A stretch of 47,764 nt of DNA from an uncultured Collinsella sp. (GTDB taxonomy: Bacteria; Actinomycetota; Coriobacteriia; Coriobacteriales; Coriobacteriaceae). The notes under the pieces are model-generated. The model was not told where the DNA came from and searched no databases. It saw only the letters and a program-made list of their open reading frames with translations. The number at the start of each line of letters is the position of its first letter. Position 1 is the first letter of the stretch. A program made the position numbers and the translations under genes. This document shows, in pieces, positions 18,187 through 26,306 of this stretch. The DNA lies in assembly GCA_900540995.1 (NCBI GenBank), contig UQHO01000013.1:1-47764 (forward strand). Reading direction: 5' to 3'.

Positions 18187-20613
18187 TTACGCGTGCCAGA
18201 TCTCGTCGCGGTATTCGCGAATGGTGCGGTCGCTCGAGAACCAGCCGCTCGAGGCGGTGTTGAGCAGCGCCTTGCGGGTCCAGGTCTCCTGGTCGCCGTA
18301 GCTGCCGGTGAGCTTTTCCCATGCATCCACGTAGCTGCGGAAGTCGGCCATGACCAGGTCGGGGTCGTTGTTGTTCATGAGCTCGTTGTAGATGCTCTCG
18401 AAGTTGCCCGAAAGACCCGCAAAGGTGTTGTCCTTGAGCTCGTCCATCACGCGGCCCAGACGCTCACGGTCGCCGTTGAGGGTATCCCACGCAAAGTAGC
18501 TATTCGATGCCCAGAGCTGCTCGACCTCGGGAGCGGTCAGGCCAAAGATGGCCTCGTTCTCGCGACCGGCCAGGTCGGCGATTTCGATGTTGGCGCCGTC
18601 GAGGGTGCCCAGCGTAATGGCGCCGTTCATCATGAGCTTCATGTTGGACGTGCCCGAGGCCTCCTTGCCGGCTGTGGAGATCTGCTCCGAGATCTCGGCG
18701 GCAGGGTAGATGAGCTGGGCGTTGCTCACGCGGAAGTTGGGGATAAAGCAGACCTTCATGACCTCGTTGACGCGCGGGTCATTATTGATGACGTCGGCCA
18801 CGGAGTTAATGAGGCGGATGGTCTCCTTGGCAAAGGTGTAACTCGATGCGGCCTTGCCGCTAAAGATGAAGGTCGTCGGCGTCACGTGGAAGTTGGGATC
18901 GGCGATGCGACGGTTGTAGATATCCATCACCTTCATGATGTTCATGAGCTGGCGCTTGTAGGCGTGGAAGCGCTTCACCTGAACGTCGAAGACGGTGTTG
19001 GGATCGATGACCAAACCGGTCTCGGCCTTGACATAGGCGGCCAGGCGCTCCTTGTTGGCGCGCTTGGAGGCACCCACGGCCTTAAGGAACTCGGTGTCGT
19101 TCTGGAACTCCTTGAGCTTTTCCAGCTCAAAAGCGTCCTTCAGCCAGCCGTCGCCAATGGCCTCGGTGACGAGCTTGGCGTAGGTGGGGTTGGCCTCGGC
19201 AAAGAAGCGACGGTGCGAGATGCCGTTGGTCTTGTTGTTAAACTTCTCGGGCGTCAGGGCATAGAAGTCCTTGAGCACGATGTTCTTAATGATGTCGGAG
19301 TGGATCTTGGCAACGCCGTTGACGCTGTGGCTACAGATCACGGACAGGTTCGCCATGCGAATCTCGCCGTCCCACAGGATGGCGGTCTGGCGCAGACGCT
19401 CCTGCCAGCCCTCCTGCGTGGTGTCGAACGACTCATGCCAGCGACGGCTGATCTCGTCGATGATCTGGTACACGCGGGGGAGGAGCTTGGAGAACGTGCC
19501 GATGGGCCACTTCTCCAGGGCCTCGGGCAGGATGGTGTGGTTGGTGTAGCTCACGACCTGCGTCACGATGTTCCAGGCGTCGTCCCACTCGAGCTTCTTC
19601 TCGTCGATGAGGATGCGCATGAGCTCGGGGCCGCACATGGCGGGGTGGGTATCGTTGGTATGGATGGCCACAAACTGCGGCAGCAGCTCCCAGTTCTCGC
19701 CGTGCTCCTTCTCAAAGGTGTCGAGCAGGCTGTAAATGCCGGCCGAGACAAACAGGTACTCCTGCTTCAGGCGCAGCAGACGGCCGTGCTCGCCGGCGTC
19801 GTTGGGGTAGAGAATGGCGCTGATGGCCTCGGCCTCGGCGCGCTCGGCGTCTGCCAGGGCATAGTCGCCGCGGTTGAAGGCCTCCAGATCAAAGTGCTCC
19901 TCGACCGGCTCGGCGGCCCAGACGCGCAGTTTGTTGACGGTTTCGCCGGCATAGCCCACAACGGGGATGTCATAGGGGACGGCCAGGATGTCCTGCGTGT
20001 CCACCGTGCGGTAGAACGTGCGGCCGTCCTCCTCAAAGCCCTCAACGCGGCCACCGAACTTGATGGTCACGGCCTTGTCCTGACGACGGACCTCCCAGGG
20101 ATAGCCGTGGGTGAGCCACTCGTCGGTGGCCTCGACCTGGCTGCCGTTGACGATCTCCTGCTTAAACAGGCCGTAGCGGTAGCGCATGCCGTTGCCGTAG
20201 CCGGCAATGCCCTCGGCTGCCATGGAATCCAGGAAGCACGCGGCCAGACGGCCCAGGCCACCGTTGCCCAGAGCCGGATCGGGCTCCTGGTTCTCGATGA
20301 CGGACAGGTCGAAGCCCATATCGTCGAGCGCCTCGGCGACCATGTCGCGCACGCCAAAGTTGAGCAGGTAGTTGTCGAGCAGGCGGCCGATCAAAAACTC
20401 GATCGAGAAGTAGTACACGCGCTTCTTGCCCTCGGCGGTGACGCGGGCGTCACTCTTGGTGGCAACGGTGCGTGCCTTCTCGGCCACGAGCTTAGCCAGG
20501 GCATTAAAGCGGTCCAGGTCGCTGGCGGCCTCGACGCTCTTGCCGCTAATGCTCATGACGGCATCGCGATAGAGCTCGGTAAACTCCTGCTTGTTGTCGA
20601 AGATCTTATTCAT
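18187..20613 (-). CDS. glgP: Glycogen phosphorylase
   Basis: The 808-aa GT35 enzyme releases glucose-1-phosphate from glycogen ends using pyridoxal phosphate. The PLP-lysine signature EASGTSNMKLMMNGA is near residue 656, and the N-terminal segment KKRVYYFSIEFLIGRLLDNY is typical. Length matches the family. GAAAGGA lies just upstream of the ATG. It is second in the minus-strand block, after glgB (94-bp spacer) and before glgC, so synthesis and breakdown genes are transcribed together. Confidence 0.97.
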   Translation of the reverse strand: MNKIFDNKQEFTELYRDAVMSISGKSVEAASDLDRFNALAKLVAEKARTVATKSDARVTAEGKKRVYYFSIEFLIGRLLDNYLLNFGVRDMVAEALDDMGFDLSVIENQEPDPALGNGGLGRLAACFLDSMAAEGIAGYGNGMRYRYGLFKQEIVNGSQVEATDEWLTHGYPWEVRRQDKAVTIKFGGRVEGFEEDGRTFYRTVDTQDILAVPYDIPVVGYAGETVNKLRVWAAEPVEEHFDLEAFNRGDYALADAERAEAEAISAILYPNDAGEHGRLLRLKQEYLFVSAGIYSLLDTFEKEHGENWELLPQFVAIHTNDTHPAMCGPELMRILIDEKKLEWDDAWNIVTQVVSYTNHTILPEALEKWPIGTFSKLLPRVYQIIDEISRRWHESFDTTQEGWQERLRQTAILWDGEIRMANLSVICSHSVNGVAKIHSDIIKNIVLKDFYALTPEKFNNKTNGISHRRFFAEANPTYAKLVTEAIGDGWLKDAFELEKLKEFQNDTEFLKAVGASKRANKERLAAYVKAETGLVIDPNTVFDVQVKRFHAYKRQLMNIMKVMDIYNRRIADPNFHVTPTTFIFSGKAASSYTFAKETIRLINSVADVINNDPRVNEVMKVCFIPNFRVSNAQLIYPAAEISEQISTAGKEASGTSNMKLMMNGAITLGTLDGANIEIADLAGRENEAIFGLTAPEVEQLWASNSYFAWDTLNGDRERLGRVMDELKDNTFAGLSGNFESIYNELMNNNDPDLVMADFRSYVDAWEKLTGSYGDQETWTRKALLNTASSGWFSSDRTIREYRDEIWHA

Positions 20614-20707
20614 ACGTTCCTTTCCCCCGGGGATGTTTCTCCCGGAACGGTTATGACTTATATCCTACGCCACGTTGGGGCGGGTAATTACAGCTGTAAC
20701 GGCTTTG

Positions 20708-22987
20708 TTACGCATCCTTGGTAGACGACTTAACAGAAGCAGACTTGGCCTTGGTAGCTGCCTTTTTTGCCGCCGGCTTCTTGGTCGCGGTAGCCTTAGC
20801 AGCGGGCTTTGCGGTGGCTTTACCCTTGGCAGCGGACTTGGTAGCCTTCGCCTTGGCCGGAGCCTTTTTAGCGGCCGCGGCCTTGGGCTTCACCGAGGAC
20901 GTGCGCTTGCGCGTCGCCTTCTTGGGCTCCTCAACCACCGGCGGCTTGTAGCTGCTGGGACCGCGGCGCTTAAGCACCACGCCTGCCAGGCCGGGCACCT
21001 TAATCTCAATGGAGTCCATCTGCCCGTTCCAGGGATAGGGCTCGCTCGAGCAGGTGTAGGGCTCCTCGCCGGCATAGCCGCTGCCGCCAAACTCGGGTCG
21101 GTCGGAGTCGAAGATGACCTCCCAGTCGCCCTCGCGAGGCACGCCCACGCGGAAGCTCTCGTAGCTCGCCGGGTCAAAGTTGATCAAGATCACCAGGTCG
21201 TCGTCGATGTCCTCGCCCTGGCGCACAAAGCTCACGATGGATTGCTTGGAGTTGTCCGCATCGACCCAGGTAAAGCCGTCGTCGGTGTAGCCGCGCTCGT
21301 ACAGGGCGGGCTCGGCGGTGTACAGGTGGTTGAGCGCCTTGATAAACGCCTGATGATGCTTGTGAGTCTCGTACTCCTCGGTCAGGAACCACTGGATGGA
21401 CTCGTAGTAGCGCCACTCAATAAACTGGCCGATCTCGTTGCCCATAAAGTTGAGCTTGGCACCGGGGTGCGTCATCTGGTAGAAGGCGAGCGTGCGCAGG
21501 CCGGCAAACTGGCGCCACCAGTCGCCCGGCATGCGGCCGATGAGCGAGCACTTGCCGTGCACGACCTCGTCGTGGCTCAGCGGACAGATAAAGTTCTCGG
21601 TAAAGGCATACATAATGGAGAACGTGAGCAGGCCGTGGTTGCCGGGGCGCCACGGAAAATCGGTCTGCATGTAGTGCAGGGTGTCGTTCATCCAGCCCAT
21701 GTCCCACTTGTAGTGGAAGCCCAGGCCGCCGTCCTGCGGCGGATAGGTCACGAGCGGCCACGCGGTGGACTCCTCGGCCATCATCATCACGTCGGGGTAG
21801 TGCGCCTCTACAGCGCAGTTGACCTGACGGATAAACGCGCTGGCGTCCAGGTCCTCCTCGGTACCGTACTTGTTGAACTTCTTTTGGCCCGGATCGTCGA
21901 TGCCAAAGTTGAGGTACAGCATGCTGGACACGCCGTCCATGCGAATGCCGTCCACGTGGAAGTTCTCGAGCCAGTACAGCACGTTAGAGACCAGGAAGGA
22001 GCGGACCTCGCCGCGGGCGAAGTCGAACTTGTGCGTGCCCCAGTTGGGGTGAATCTCGTGCTCAAACAGCATGTGGCCGTTAAAGGTGGCAAGGCCGTGG
22101 GAGTCGGCGCAAAAACCGCCGGGCACCCAGTCCATGATCACACCGATGCCCGCCTCGTGGCACGCATCGATAAAGTGCATGAGCTGCTGTGGGTTGCCAT
22201 AGCGCGACGTTGCAGCATAGTAGCCAGTCGTCTGGTAGCCCCAGGAGCCATCGAAGGGATGCTCCATAAGCGGCATGACCTCGATATGCGTGTAGCCCAT
22301 GTCGCGCACGTAGTCCACGAGCTCCACCGACAGGTCGTCGTAGGTGTAAAACTCGCCGCGCTGCGCGGGGAAGGGATCCATGGGGCCGGGGTAGTTGCCG
22401 TACTCGTCCGGCTCGCCCTGCGGTGCGTCGCCGTGGCGCTTCCACGAGCCAATGTGCACCTCGTAGATGTTAAGGGGCTGCGACATGTGGTTATGGCTCG
22501 CACGGCGCTTAAGCCACGCGGCGTCGTTCCACTGGTAGCCATCGAGGGTCCACAGCACGCTGGCGGTACCCGGAGGGCACTCGGCCTTAAAGGCGTACGG
22601 ATCGGCCTTATAGAGCTTTTTGCCCTCGTTGGTCTCGATAAGGTACTTATAGAGCTGACCCTGCTCGGCACCAGGAATAAAGCCTTCCCAAATAGCGCTT
22701 GTATGCATGGGCACCAGCGGGTTGGCTTGCTCATCCCAGTCGTTAAATTCGCCAATGACGTGGACGCTCTTTACGTCGGGCGCCCAAACGCAAAAGCGCC
22801 AGCCACGCGTACGGTTCTGCGTGTCGGGGTGCGCGCCCATCTTTTCCCAGCTGCGCTCCCATGTGCCGATGCCAAACAGGTAGACATCGTCCTTGGTGAG
22901 CTCCGGTGCATGCGGGGCGGCTTTACGGGTGGCGGGCTTTTTGGTTGCTGGCTTTAGCTTTGTATCGCTCACGTTTGATCCCATCAT
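20708..22987 (-). CDS. glgB: 1,4-alpha-glucan branching enzyme with basic tails
   Basis: The protein has about 759 aa. It has a CBM48-like N-terminal domain (GWRFCVWAPDVKSVHVIGEF) and a GH13 catalytic barrel: nucleophile in GIRMDGVSSML (about 349), acid/base in MMAEESTAW (about 405), and LSHDEVVHGK. It adds alpha-1,6 branches to glycogen. From about residue 680 an H1-like Lys/Ala tail follows (KPKAAAAKKAPAKAKATKSA, then AKPAAKATATKKPAAKK), and a short KKPATRKAA stretch also lies at the N-terminus. The start is uncertain: ATG 22987, GTG 22972 with a weak GGGA site, or TTG 23032. It is the first gene of the glg block. Confidence 0.95.
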   Translation of the reverse strand: MMGSNVSDTKLKPATKKPATRKAAPHAPELTKDDVYLFGIGTWERSWEKMGAHPDTQNRTRGWRFCVWAPDVKSVHVIGEFNDWDEQANPLVPMHTSAIWEGFIPGAEQGQLYKYLIETNEGKKLYKADPYAFKAECPPGTASVLWTLDGYQWNDAAWLKRRASHNHMSQPLNIYEVHIGSWKRHGDAPQGEPDEYGNYPGPMDPFPAQRGEFYTYDDLSVELVDYVRDMGYTHIEVMPLMEHPFDGSWGYQTTGYYAATSRYGNPQQLMHFIDACHEAGIGVIMDWVPGGFCADSHGLATFNGHMLFEHEIHPNWGTHKFDFARGEVRSFLVSNVLYWLENFHVDGIRMDGVSSMLYLNFGIDDPGQKKFNKYGTEEDLDASAFIRQVNCAVEAHYPDVMMMAEESTAWPLVTYPPQDGGLGFHYKWDMGWMNDTLHYMQTDFPWRPGNHGLLTFSIMYAFTENFICPLSHDEVVHGKCSLIGRMPGDWWRQFAGLRTLAFYQMTHPGAKLNFMGNEIGQFIEWRYYESIQWFLTEEYETHKHHQAFIKALNHLYTAEPALYERGYTDDGFTWVDADNSKQSIVSFVRQGEDIDDDLVILINFDPASYESFRVGVPREGDWEVIFDSDRPEFGGSGYAGEEPYTCSSEPYPWNGQMDSIEIKVPGLAGVVLKRRGPSSYKPPVVEEPKKATRKRTSSVKPKAAAAKKAPAKAKATKSAAKGKATAKPAAKATATKKPAAKKAATKAKSASVKSSTKDA

Positions 22988-23072
22988 GACGCGGCAGCGT
23001 GTTGCCTTGGTGACTAGATGCGAAAGGTCCAAGGCTGCACGAATCGAAGGGACGGCGATAGTTCTATGATTC

Positions 23073-23098
23073 GTTCCACCTCGCGTGCTCGGTGGAAC
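23073..23098. other. Hairpin in glgB upstream region
   Basis: The perfect 8-bp stem GTTCCACC / GGTGGAAC has a 10-base loop. It lies in the expected glgB leader, about 90 bp before the coding start. Function is unknown. Confidence 0.45.
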
Positions 23099-23184
23099 TT
23101 TCGGCAGAAACTACGATAACACCTGTACGTTAGTTTTATGGACGAAAGCGGATTTGCGGGGGCGTTTAATCGGTAAGCGACATG

Positions 23185-23296
23185 TTTATACCACTGGCAG
23201 AATTGCAATGGTAAAACCCTTGACAGTTTTACCAATTAGGGTTTCAAAACTGATAGGCTTACGTTTGGTAAAACGTTTTTAGCAGGTTGTTTACCA
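23185..23296. promoter_or_regulatory. Divergent promoter/operator region between glgB and HAD gene
   Basis: Four copies of a TGGTAAAAC-type motif occur: TGGTAAAAC at 23209-23217, its complement at 23226-23234 (together a palindrome with an 8-bp spacer), TGGTAAAACG followed by TTTTTAGC at 23266-23282, and the complement GTTTACCA at 23289-23296. A TTGACA box (23220-23225) lies inside the palindrome. A TATAAA -10-like box on the minus strand (23190-23185) could serve glgB. The layout suggests repression of both genes by one regulator, perhaps of the LacI family (inference). Confidence 0.55.
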
Positions 23297-23318
23297 TTTG
23301 ACATCGAAAGGTTCGTTT

Positions 23319-24008
23319 ATGTCCCATACCGCCGCTCCCAAGGTTGCTTTTATTTTCGATTGCGACGGCACGCTAGTTAATAGCACCCCCGTTTGGGCCT
23401 ATGCCCAGCCCGAGTTATTGCACCGCCACGGAGTTGATGTGACGGTCGACGATTTTGCCCAGTTTGAGCATTTGTCGCTGGAGGCTGAGTGCCAGGCCTA
23501 CCACGACACCTGGGGCATTGGCGCGAATGGCGAGGAGTTGTACCGCGAGCTGAGCAATATTCTGATTGATGGGTACTCCAAGGTGCCGCCGCGCAAGGGT
23601 CTCCTGGCATTTTTGGAGCAGGCGAAGGCGGAGGGCATTGCCATGTGCGTGGCTACATCCACGCCGGCCGAGCTGGTGCAGTCTGCGCTCGCTGGTGCCG
23701 GGCTCGACGCTTACATGGAGTTTGTTACCACGACGGGCGAGGCAGGACGCTCCAAACAGTTCCCCGATGTGTACGAGCTGGCGCTGCGCCGCCTGGAGGA
23801 GCGCCATGGGCACAAGTTTGAGCGCGCTTGGGTGTTTGAGGACGCCGTCTTTGGCCTAAAGAGCTCTGGCTCCGCCGGCTTTAAGCGCGTGGGCATCTAT
23901 GACCCGCACGGCCGCATGAAGCGCGACGACGTGCGCGACAACTGCGATATCTTTATCGACAGCTACGAGGAGCTGGATCTACCCCGCGTGCTTTCGTTTG
24001 AGGGATAG
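23319..24008 (+). CDS. HAD-superfamily hydrolase (beta-phosphoglucomutase/phosphatase-like)
   Basis: The 229-aa protein starts with the HAD motif I FIFDCDGTLVNS (nucleophile and acid Asp). It has a helical cap domain, motif II ATSTPAE, motif III Lys near RSKQFPD, and motif IV WVFEDAVFGLKSS. This matches subfamily IA members such as beta-phosphoglucomutase and small sugar-phosphate phosphatases; the exact substrate cannot be told. I chose ATG 23319 with GAAAGG 7 bases upstream. It lies next to the glycogen genes and shares the operator-like region with glgB, so a sugar-phosphate role is plausible. thiN starts 9 bp downstream. Confidence 0.9.
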   Translation: MSHTAAPKVAFIFDCDGTLVNSTPVWAYAQPELLHRHGVDVTVDDFAQFEHLSLEAECQAYHDTWGIGANGEELYRELSNILIDGYSKVPPRKGLLAFLEQAKAEGIAMCVATSTPAELVQSALAGAGLDAYMEFVTTTGEAGRSKQFPDVYELALRRLEERHGHKFERAWVFEDAVFGLKSSGSAGFKRVGIYDPHGRMKRDDVRDNCDIFIDSYEELDLPRVLSFEG

Positions 24009-24017
24009 GCGAGGGCT

Positions 24018-24659
24018 GTGGCTTGCAAGGTATTAGTTGTCTGCGGCTCGCCCGTGGTGGCGAGCACAGATCTGTTGCGGAGGCTAGCGGGGGAGTGCGA
24101 CCACGTTGTCACCGTGGACCGCGGGCTCGACGCACTGCTGGGCGCTGGCCTGGCCTGCGACGTATATGTGGGGGATGCCGACACGGTGAGCGACGCGGGT
24201 CGTGCTTTGGTCGATGCCGCCGAAGCCTTTGAAGTAGAGCGCCACGACCCGTACAAGGACTATACCGATCTGGCGCTGGCGCTCGATTCTGTCCGTCGTC
24301 GCTGGCCGGGTGCAGAGGTTGTGGCAACCTGTGCTACGGGCGGCCGTCCGGACATGGCGCTTTCCGTACTGGGGCTGCTCGCGGGCTACGTGGATTCCTC
24401 AGTCTGGATTGCCGAAGACGAGACCACGGCCCGCATTCTTCACGGAGGCGAATCGTGGACCATTAAGGGCGCCGAAGGCAAGACGTTCTCCATCATTGCT
24501 ATAGCCCCCAACACCGAGGTAAGCGAACACGGCCTAGAGTGGGACCTAGACCACAGCCCCCTGGGCCTGCTAGCCGACACGGGCGTTAGCAACGTCGTCA
24601 GGTCAACAGCCACGATCCAAGTCCACACCGGCACCGCCATCGCTTACCTCTACAGGTAA
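24018..24659 (+). CDS. thiN: Thiamine pyrophosphokinase
   Basis: The 213-aa enzyme converts thiamine to thiamine pyrophosphate using ATP. Family motifs are the GDADTVS phosphate/Mg box (GDxDS type) near residue 52 and the DPYKDYTDLALAL box near residue 76. VVRSTATIQVHTGTAIAYL sits at the C-terminus in the thiamine-binding domain. The start is GTG at 24018 with GAGGG about 4 bases upstream. It is co-directional with the HAD gene (9-bp gap) and probably co-transcribed. Confidence 0.88.
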   Translation: MACKVLVVCGSPVVASTDLLRRLAGECDHVVTVDRGLDALLGAGLACDVYVGDADTVSDAGRALVDAAEAFEVERHDPYKDYTDLALALDSVRRRWPGAEVVATCATGGRPDMALSVLGLLAGYVDSSVWIAEDETTARILHGGESWTIKGAEGKTFSIIAIAPNTEVSEHGLEWDLDHSPLGLLADTGVSNVVRSTATIQVHTGTAIAYLYR

Positions 24660-24682
24660 GGTCTATCGCATCAGGGTTTTAT

Positions 24683-24738
24683 CGGGACGGTGGATAGAAA
24701 TAAGCGCTCAAAGAGTGATTATTTCTGCCCCGTCCCAG
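24683..24738. repeat. Imperfect inverted repeat (GGGACGG type)
   Basis: The outer GGGACGG pairs with CCGTCCC and the inner AGAAATAA with TTATTTCT, with a small bulge between. It sits 24 bp after the thiN stop. It belongs to the same GGGAC-ended hairpin class as 1633, 3351 and 6498. There is no T-run. Confidence 0.65.
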
Positions 24739-24776
24739 GAAAACCCGTAAGTAAGAGATTCAACCCAAAAAAGTCC

Positions 24777-24805
24777 TTGCATCAAAGAAAGTCTTCCCCT
24801 ATAGT
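24777..24805 (+). promoter_or_regulatory. Promoter of tRNA-Ala copy 1
   Basis: TTGCAT (24777-24782), a 17-bp spacer and TATAGT (24800-24805). Both boxes and the spacing are identical in the other two tRNA-Ala copies. Confidence 0.85.
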
Positions 24806-24818
24806 ACTACCTCGTCAC

Positions 24819-24894
24819 GGGGGCGTAGCTCAGCTGGGAGAGCGCTTGACTGGCAGTCAAGAGGTCAGGGGTTCGATCCCCCTCGTCTCCACCA
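24819..24894 (+). tRNA. tRNA-Ala (anticodon GGC), copy 1
   Basis: A full cloverleaf of 76 nt: acceptor GGGGGCG / CGTCTCC, D arm GCTC / GAGC, anticodon stem CTTGA / TCAAG with loop CTGGCAG (anticodon GGC), T arm AGGGG / CCCCT with TTCGATC. The CCA end is encoded here, unlike in the other two copies. It forms the left edge of the accessory region. Confidence 0.97.
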
Positions 24895-24907
24895 ACGTGA
24901 ATTCAAA

Positions 24908-24936
24908 GGTTTTCGGTATCCCGAAGGCCTTTTTTC
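24908..24936 (+). terminator. Terminator after tRNA-Ala copy 1
   Basis: The stem GGTTTTCGG / CCGAAGGCC (with G-T pairs) and loop TATC are followed by TTTTTT. Confidence 0.85.
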
Positions 24937-25203
24937 ATGCCAAAACACCACGCGCTGCAAACCCCACCTACGCCAACAAAAAGTTGCACAATTAATTTCC
25001 CATGTCTGTACATAGTTTGTTAGACAAACGCGATTACCAGCACGCCTTGCTGGTCATTTCGGGCTTCAGGAACGTCTCTAATCACCGCTTGCACCCCAAT
25101 AACCTGCGCCAACGTGTACAACATCCCAAAACAACCCCCTTAAGCACGTCAAATGAACGATATGTTGTCCAACGCAGCCCAAATCAGTTTCACTAACAGC
25201 TTG
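24937..25203. other. Gene-free, AT-richer spacer
   Basis: No supported gene. A small stem ACCAGCA / TGCTGGT is visible near 25036-25054. Base composition is lower in GC than the housekeeping genes, as at the edge of an acquired region. Confidence 0.5.
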
Positions 25204-25212
25204 TGCTAGGAT
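25204..25212 (+). promoter_or_regulatory. Candidate extended -10 promoter of the polysaccharide operon
   Basis: TGC followed by TAGGAT is an extended -10 pattern at the point where a 460-nt untranslated leader would begin. No good -35 box is visible, so this is tentative. Confidence 0.35.
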
Positions 25213-25404
25213 ACCTAACGTTACATGAGTTCAACTGTGCTCATGGCTCTAATAGGCCACATAGCACGGGGTTGATCAGCATCCGGTCGTAACGGCGGTG
25301 TTAGAAAAACCACGAGCTCCAATATCGATTGCCATGCACGTTTTGCATTTGCTTTTGTGGTTATTTATAAGTTCGCATTAGGCAGTGCAATAAGTTGCTT
25401 CGGC

Positions 25405-25516
25405 AAACCACAGTGGTTTTTCAGCTGTTTGCGTGCGGTCCAGTTTTGTTCCCGCTTGACTGGCTCGCACGCAGCCAGCTGGGGTCGCGGTCATTTTTGC
25501 GATACACGTCCGCGAC
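25405..25516 (+). promoter_or_regulatory. Structured leader RNA upstream of loaP-like gene
   Basis: Three hairpins follow one another. AAACCA / TGGTTT with a T-run at 25405-25421 is terminator-like. GCGTGCG / CGCACGC extends inward by GTCCAGT / ACTGGCT-type pairs at 25431-25472. GTCGCGG / CCGCGAC lies at 25484-25516. Paired hairpins in the leader are what LoaP-type antiterminators are known to need, so this is the best candidate loading site (inference). Confidence 0.45.
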
Positions 25517-25680
25517 TCTAGCAACTGCTTCTATACATACCGTTCACGGTGGGGCAGAGCCACGTGCTTGTCTGACTGGGCTCAGGGTTTGAATATGGAG
25601 CGCCTTCGCGCATAAGCGCCCTGGCGAAGCCATACCCAAACCCCGTGAGCCACACGTAAGACGGCAAGGGGGTGGTGCTC

Positions 25681-26226
25681 GTGTGGTATGTGATCCAGGT
25701 CATTAACGGTCGCGAAGACGTAATGCGCGAGCGCATCGAGCGCATGGTGCCGGCGAGCGCCATGCAGGAGCTCTTTTACCCCCAATTTCAGACCGAGATC
25801 AAGGTACACGGCGAATGGGTCGATACGACCAAGCCGCTTTTTCCCGGTTATCTTATCTGCGATACGGCAGATCCCCGAACCGTGCAACAGTATCTGCTGC
25901 GCATGGACGATTTTGCCCGGGTGTTATCCCAGGACGGTCAGTTTGTGCCGCTGGCAAAAGAAGAGGTCCAGCTTATTGGCGGCTTTACGCATAGGGGAGA
26001 CCGCGTAGTGCCCATGAGCGAGGCCCTAAAAGACGGGGACCAGGTCGTAGTGATGGCAGGTCCGCTGTTGGGCCATGAAGGCCTTATCAAAACCATTAAT
26101 AGACGCAAGAGCACTGCTTATTTGGAGCTCAACCTGTGCGGCCGACGCGTAACTACGCGCGTTGGCCTTGCCGTGCTTTCAGCTGAGCAGCGCGCAATGC
26201 GAAACCTTAAAAAGGCAATCGCCTAA
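25681..26226 (+). CDS. loaP: NusG-family specialised antiterminator (LoaP-like)
   Basis: The 181-aa NusG paralogue opens with WYVIQVINGREDVMRERI (NGN domain), continues with KPLFPGYLIC, and ends with a KOW domain around residues 115-150 (LKDGDQVVVMAGPLLGHEG). LoaP, RfaH and UpxY relatives ride RNA polymerase and let it pass terminators in long polysaccharide operons. I chose GTG 25681 because AAGGGGG ends 8 bases upstream and the family begins with WYV. It is the first gene of the polysaccharide cluster, 80 bp before the dehydratase gene, and presumably acts on its own operon. The LoaP label over RfaH rests on context and the N-terminal sequence. Confidence 0.87.
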   Translation: MWYVIQVINGREDVMRERIERMVPASAMQELFYPQFQTEIKVHGEWVDTTKPLFPGYLICDTADPRTVQQYLLRMDDFARVLSQDGQFVPLAKEEVQLIGGFTHRGDRVVPMSEALKDGDQVVVMAGPLLGHEGLIKTINRRKSTAYLELNLCGRRVTTRVGLAVLSAEQRAMRNLKKAIA

Positions 26227-26306
26227 CTGCGGGCGGCTGCTTAAAGGAGCAAAGGGGATCCCCGGGCCGGGGATAACGGGATCAACAGGGAAGAGAAGAA
26301 CTTATT

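Noticed and set aside
18193..20724. 843-codon open frame on the plus strand opposite glgP
   Set aside because: It is the mirror of a G/C-rich gene with clear family motifs on the minus strand; the plus-strand protein shows no known domain.
20675..22957. 760-codon open frame opposite glgB
   Set aside because: Mirror frame over a gene with intact GH13 catalytic motifs; composition is biased and no motif is seen.
24937..25680. CRISPR array or integrase remnant at the island edge
   Set aside because: No regularly spaced direct repeats and no integrase-like sequence are visible.
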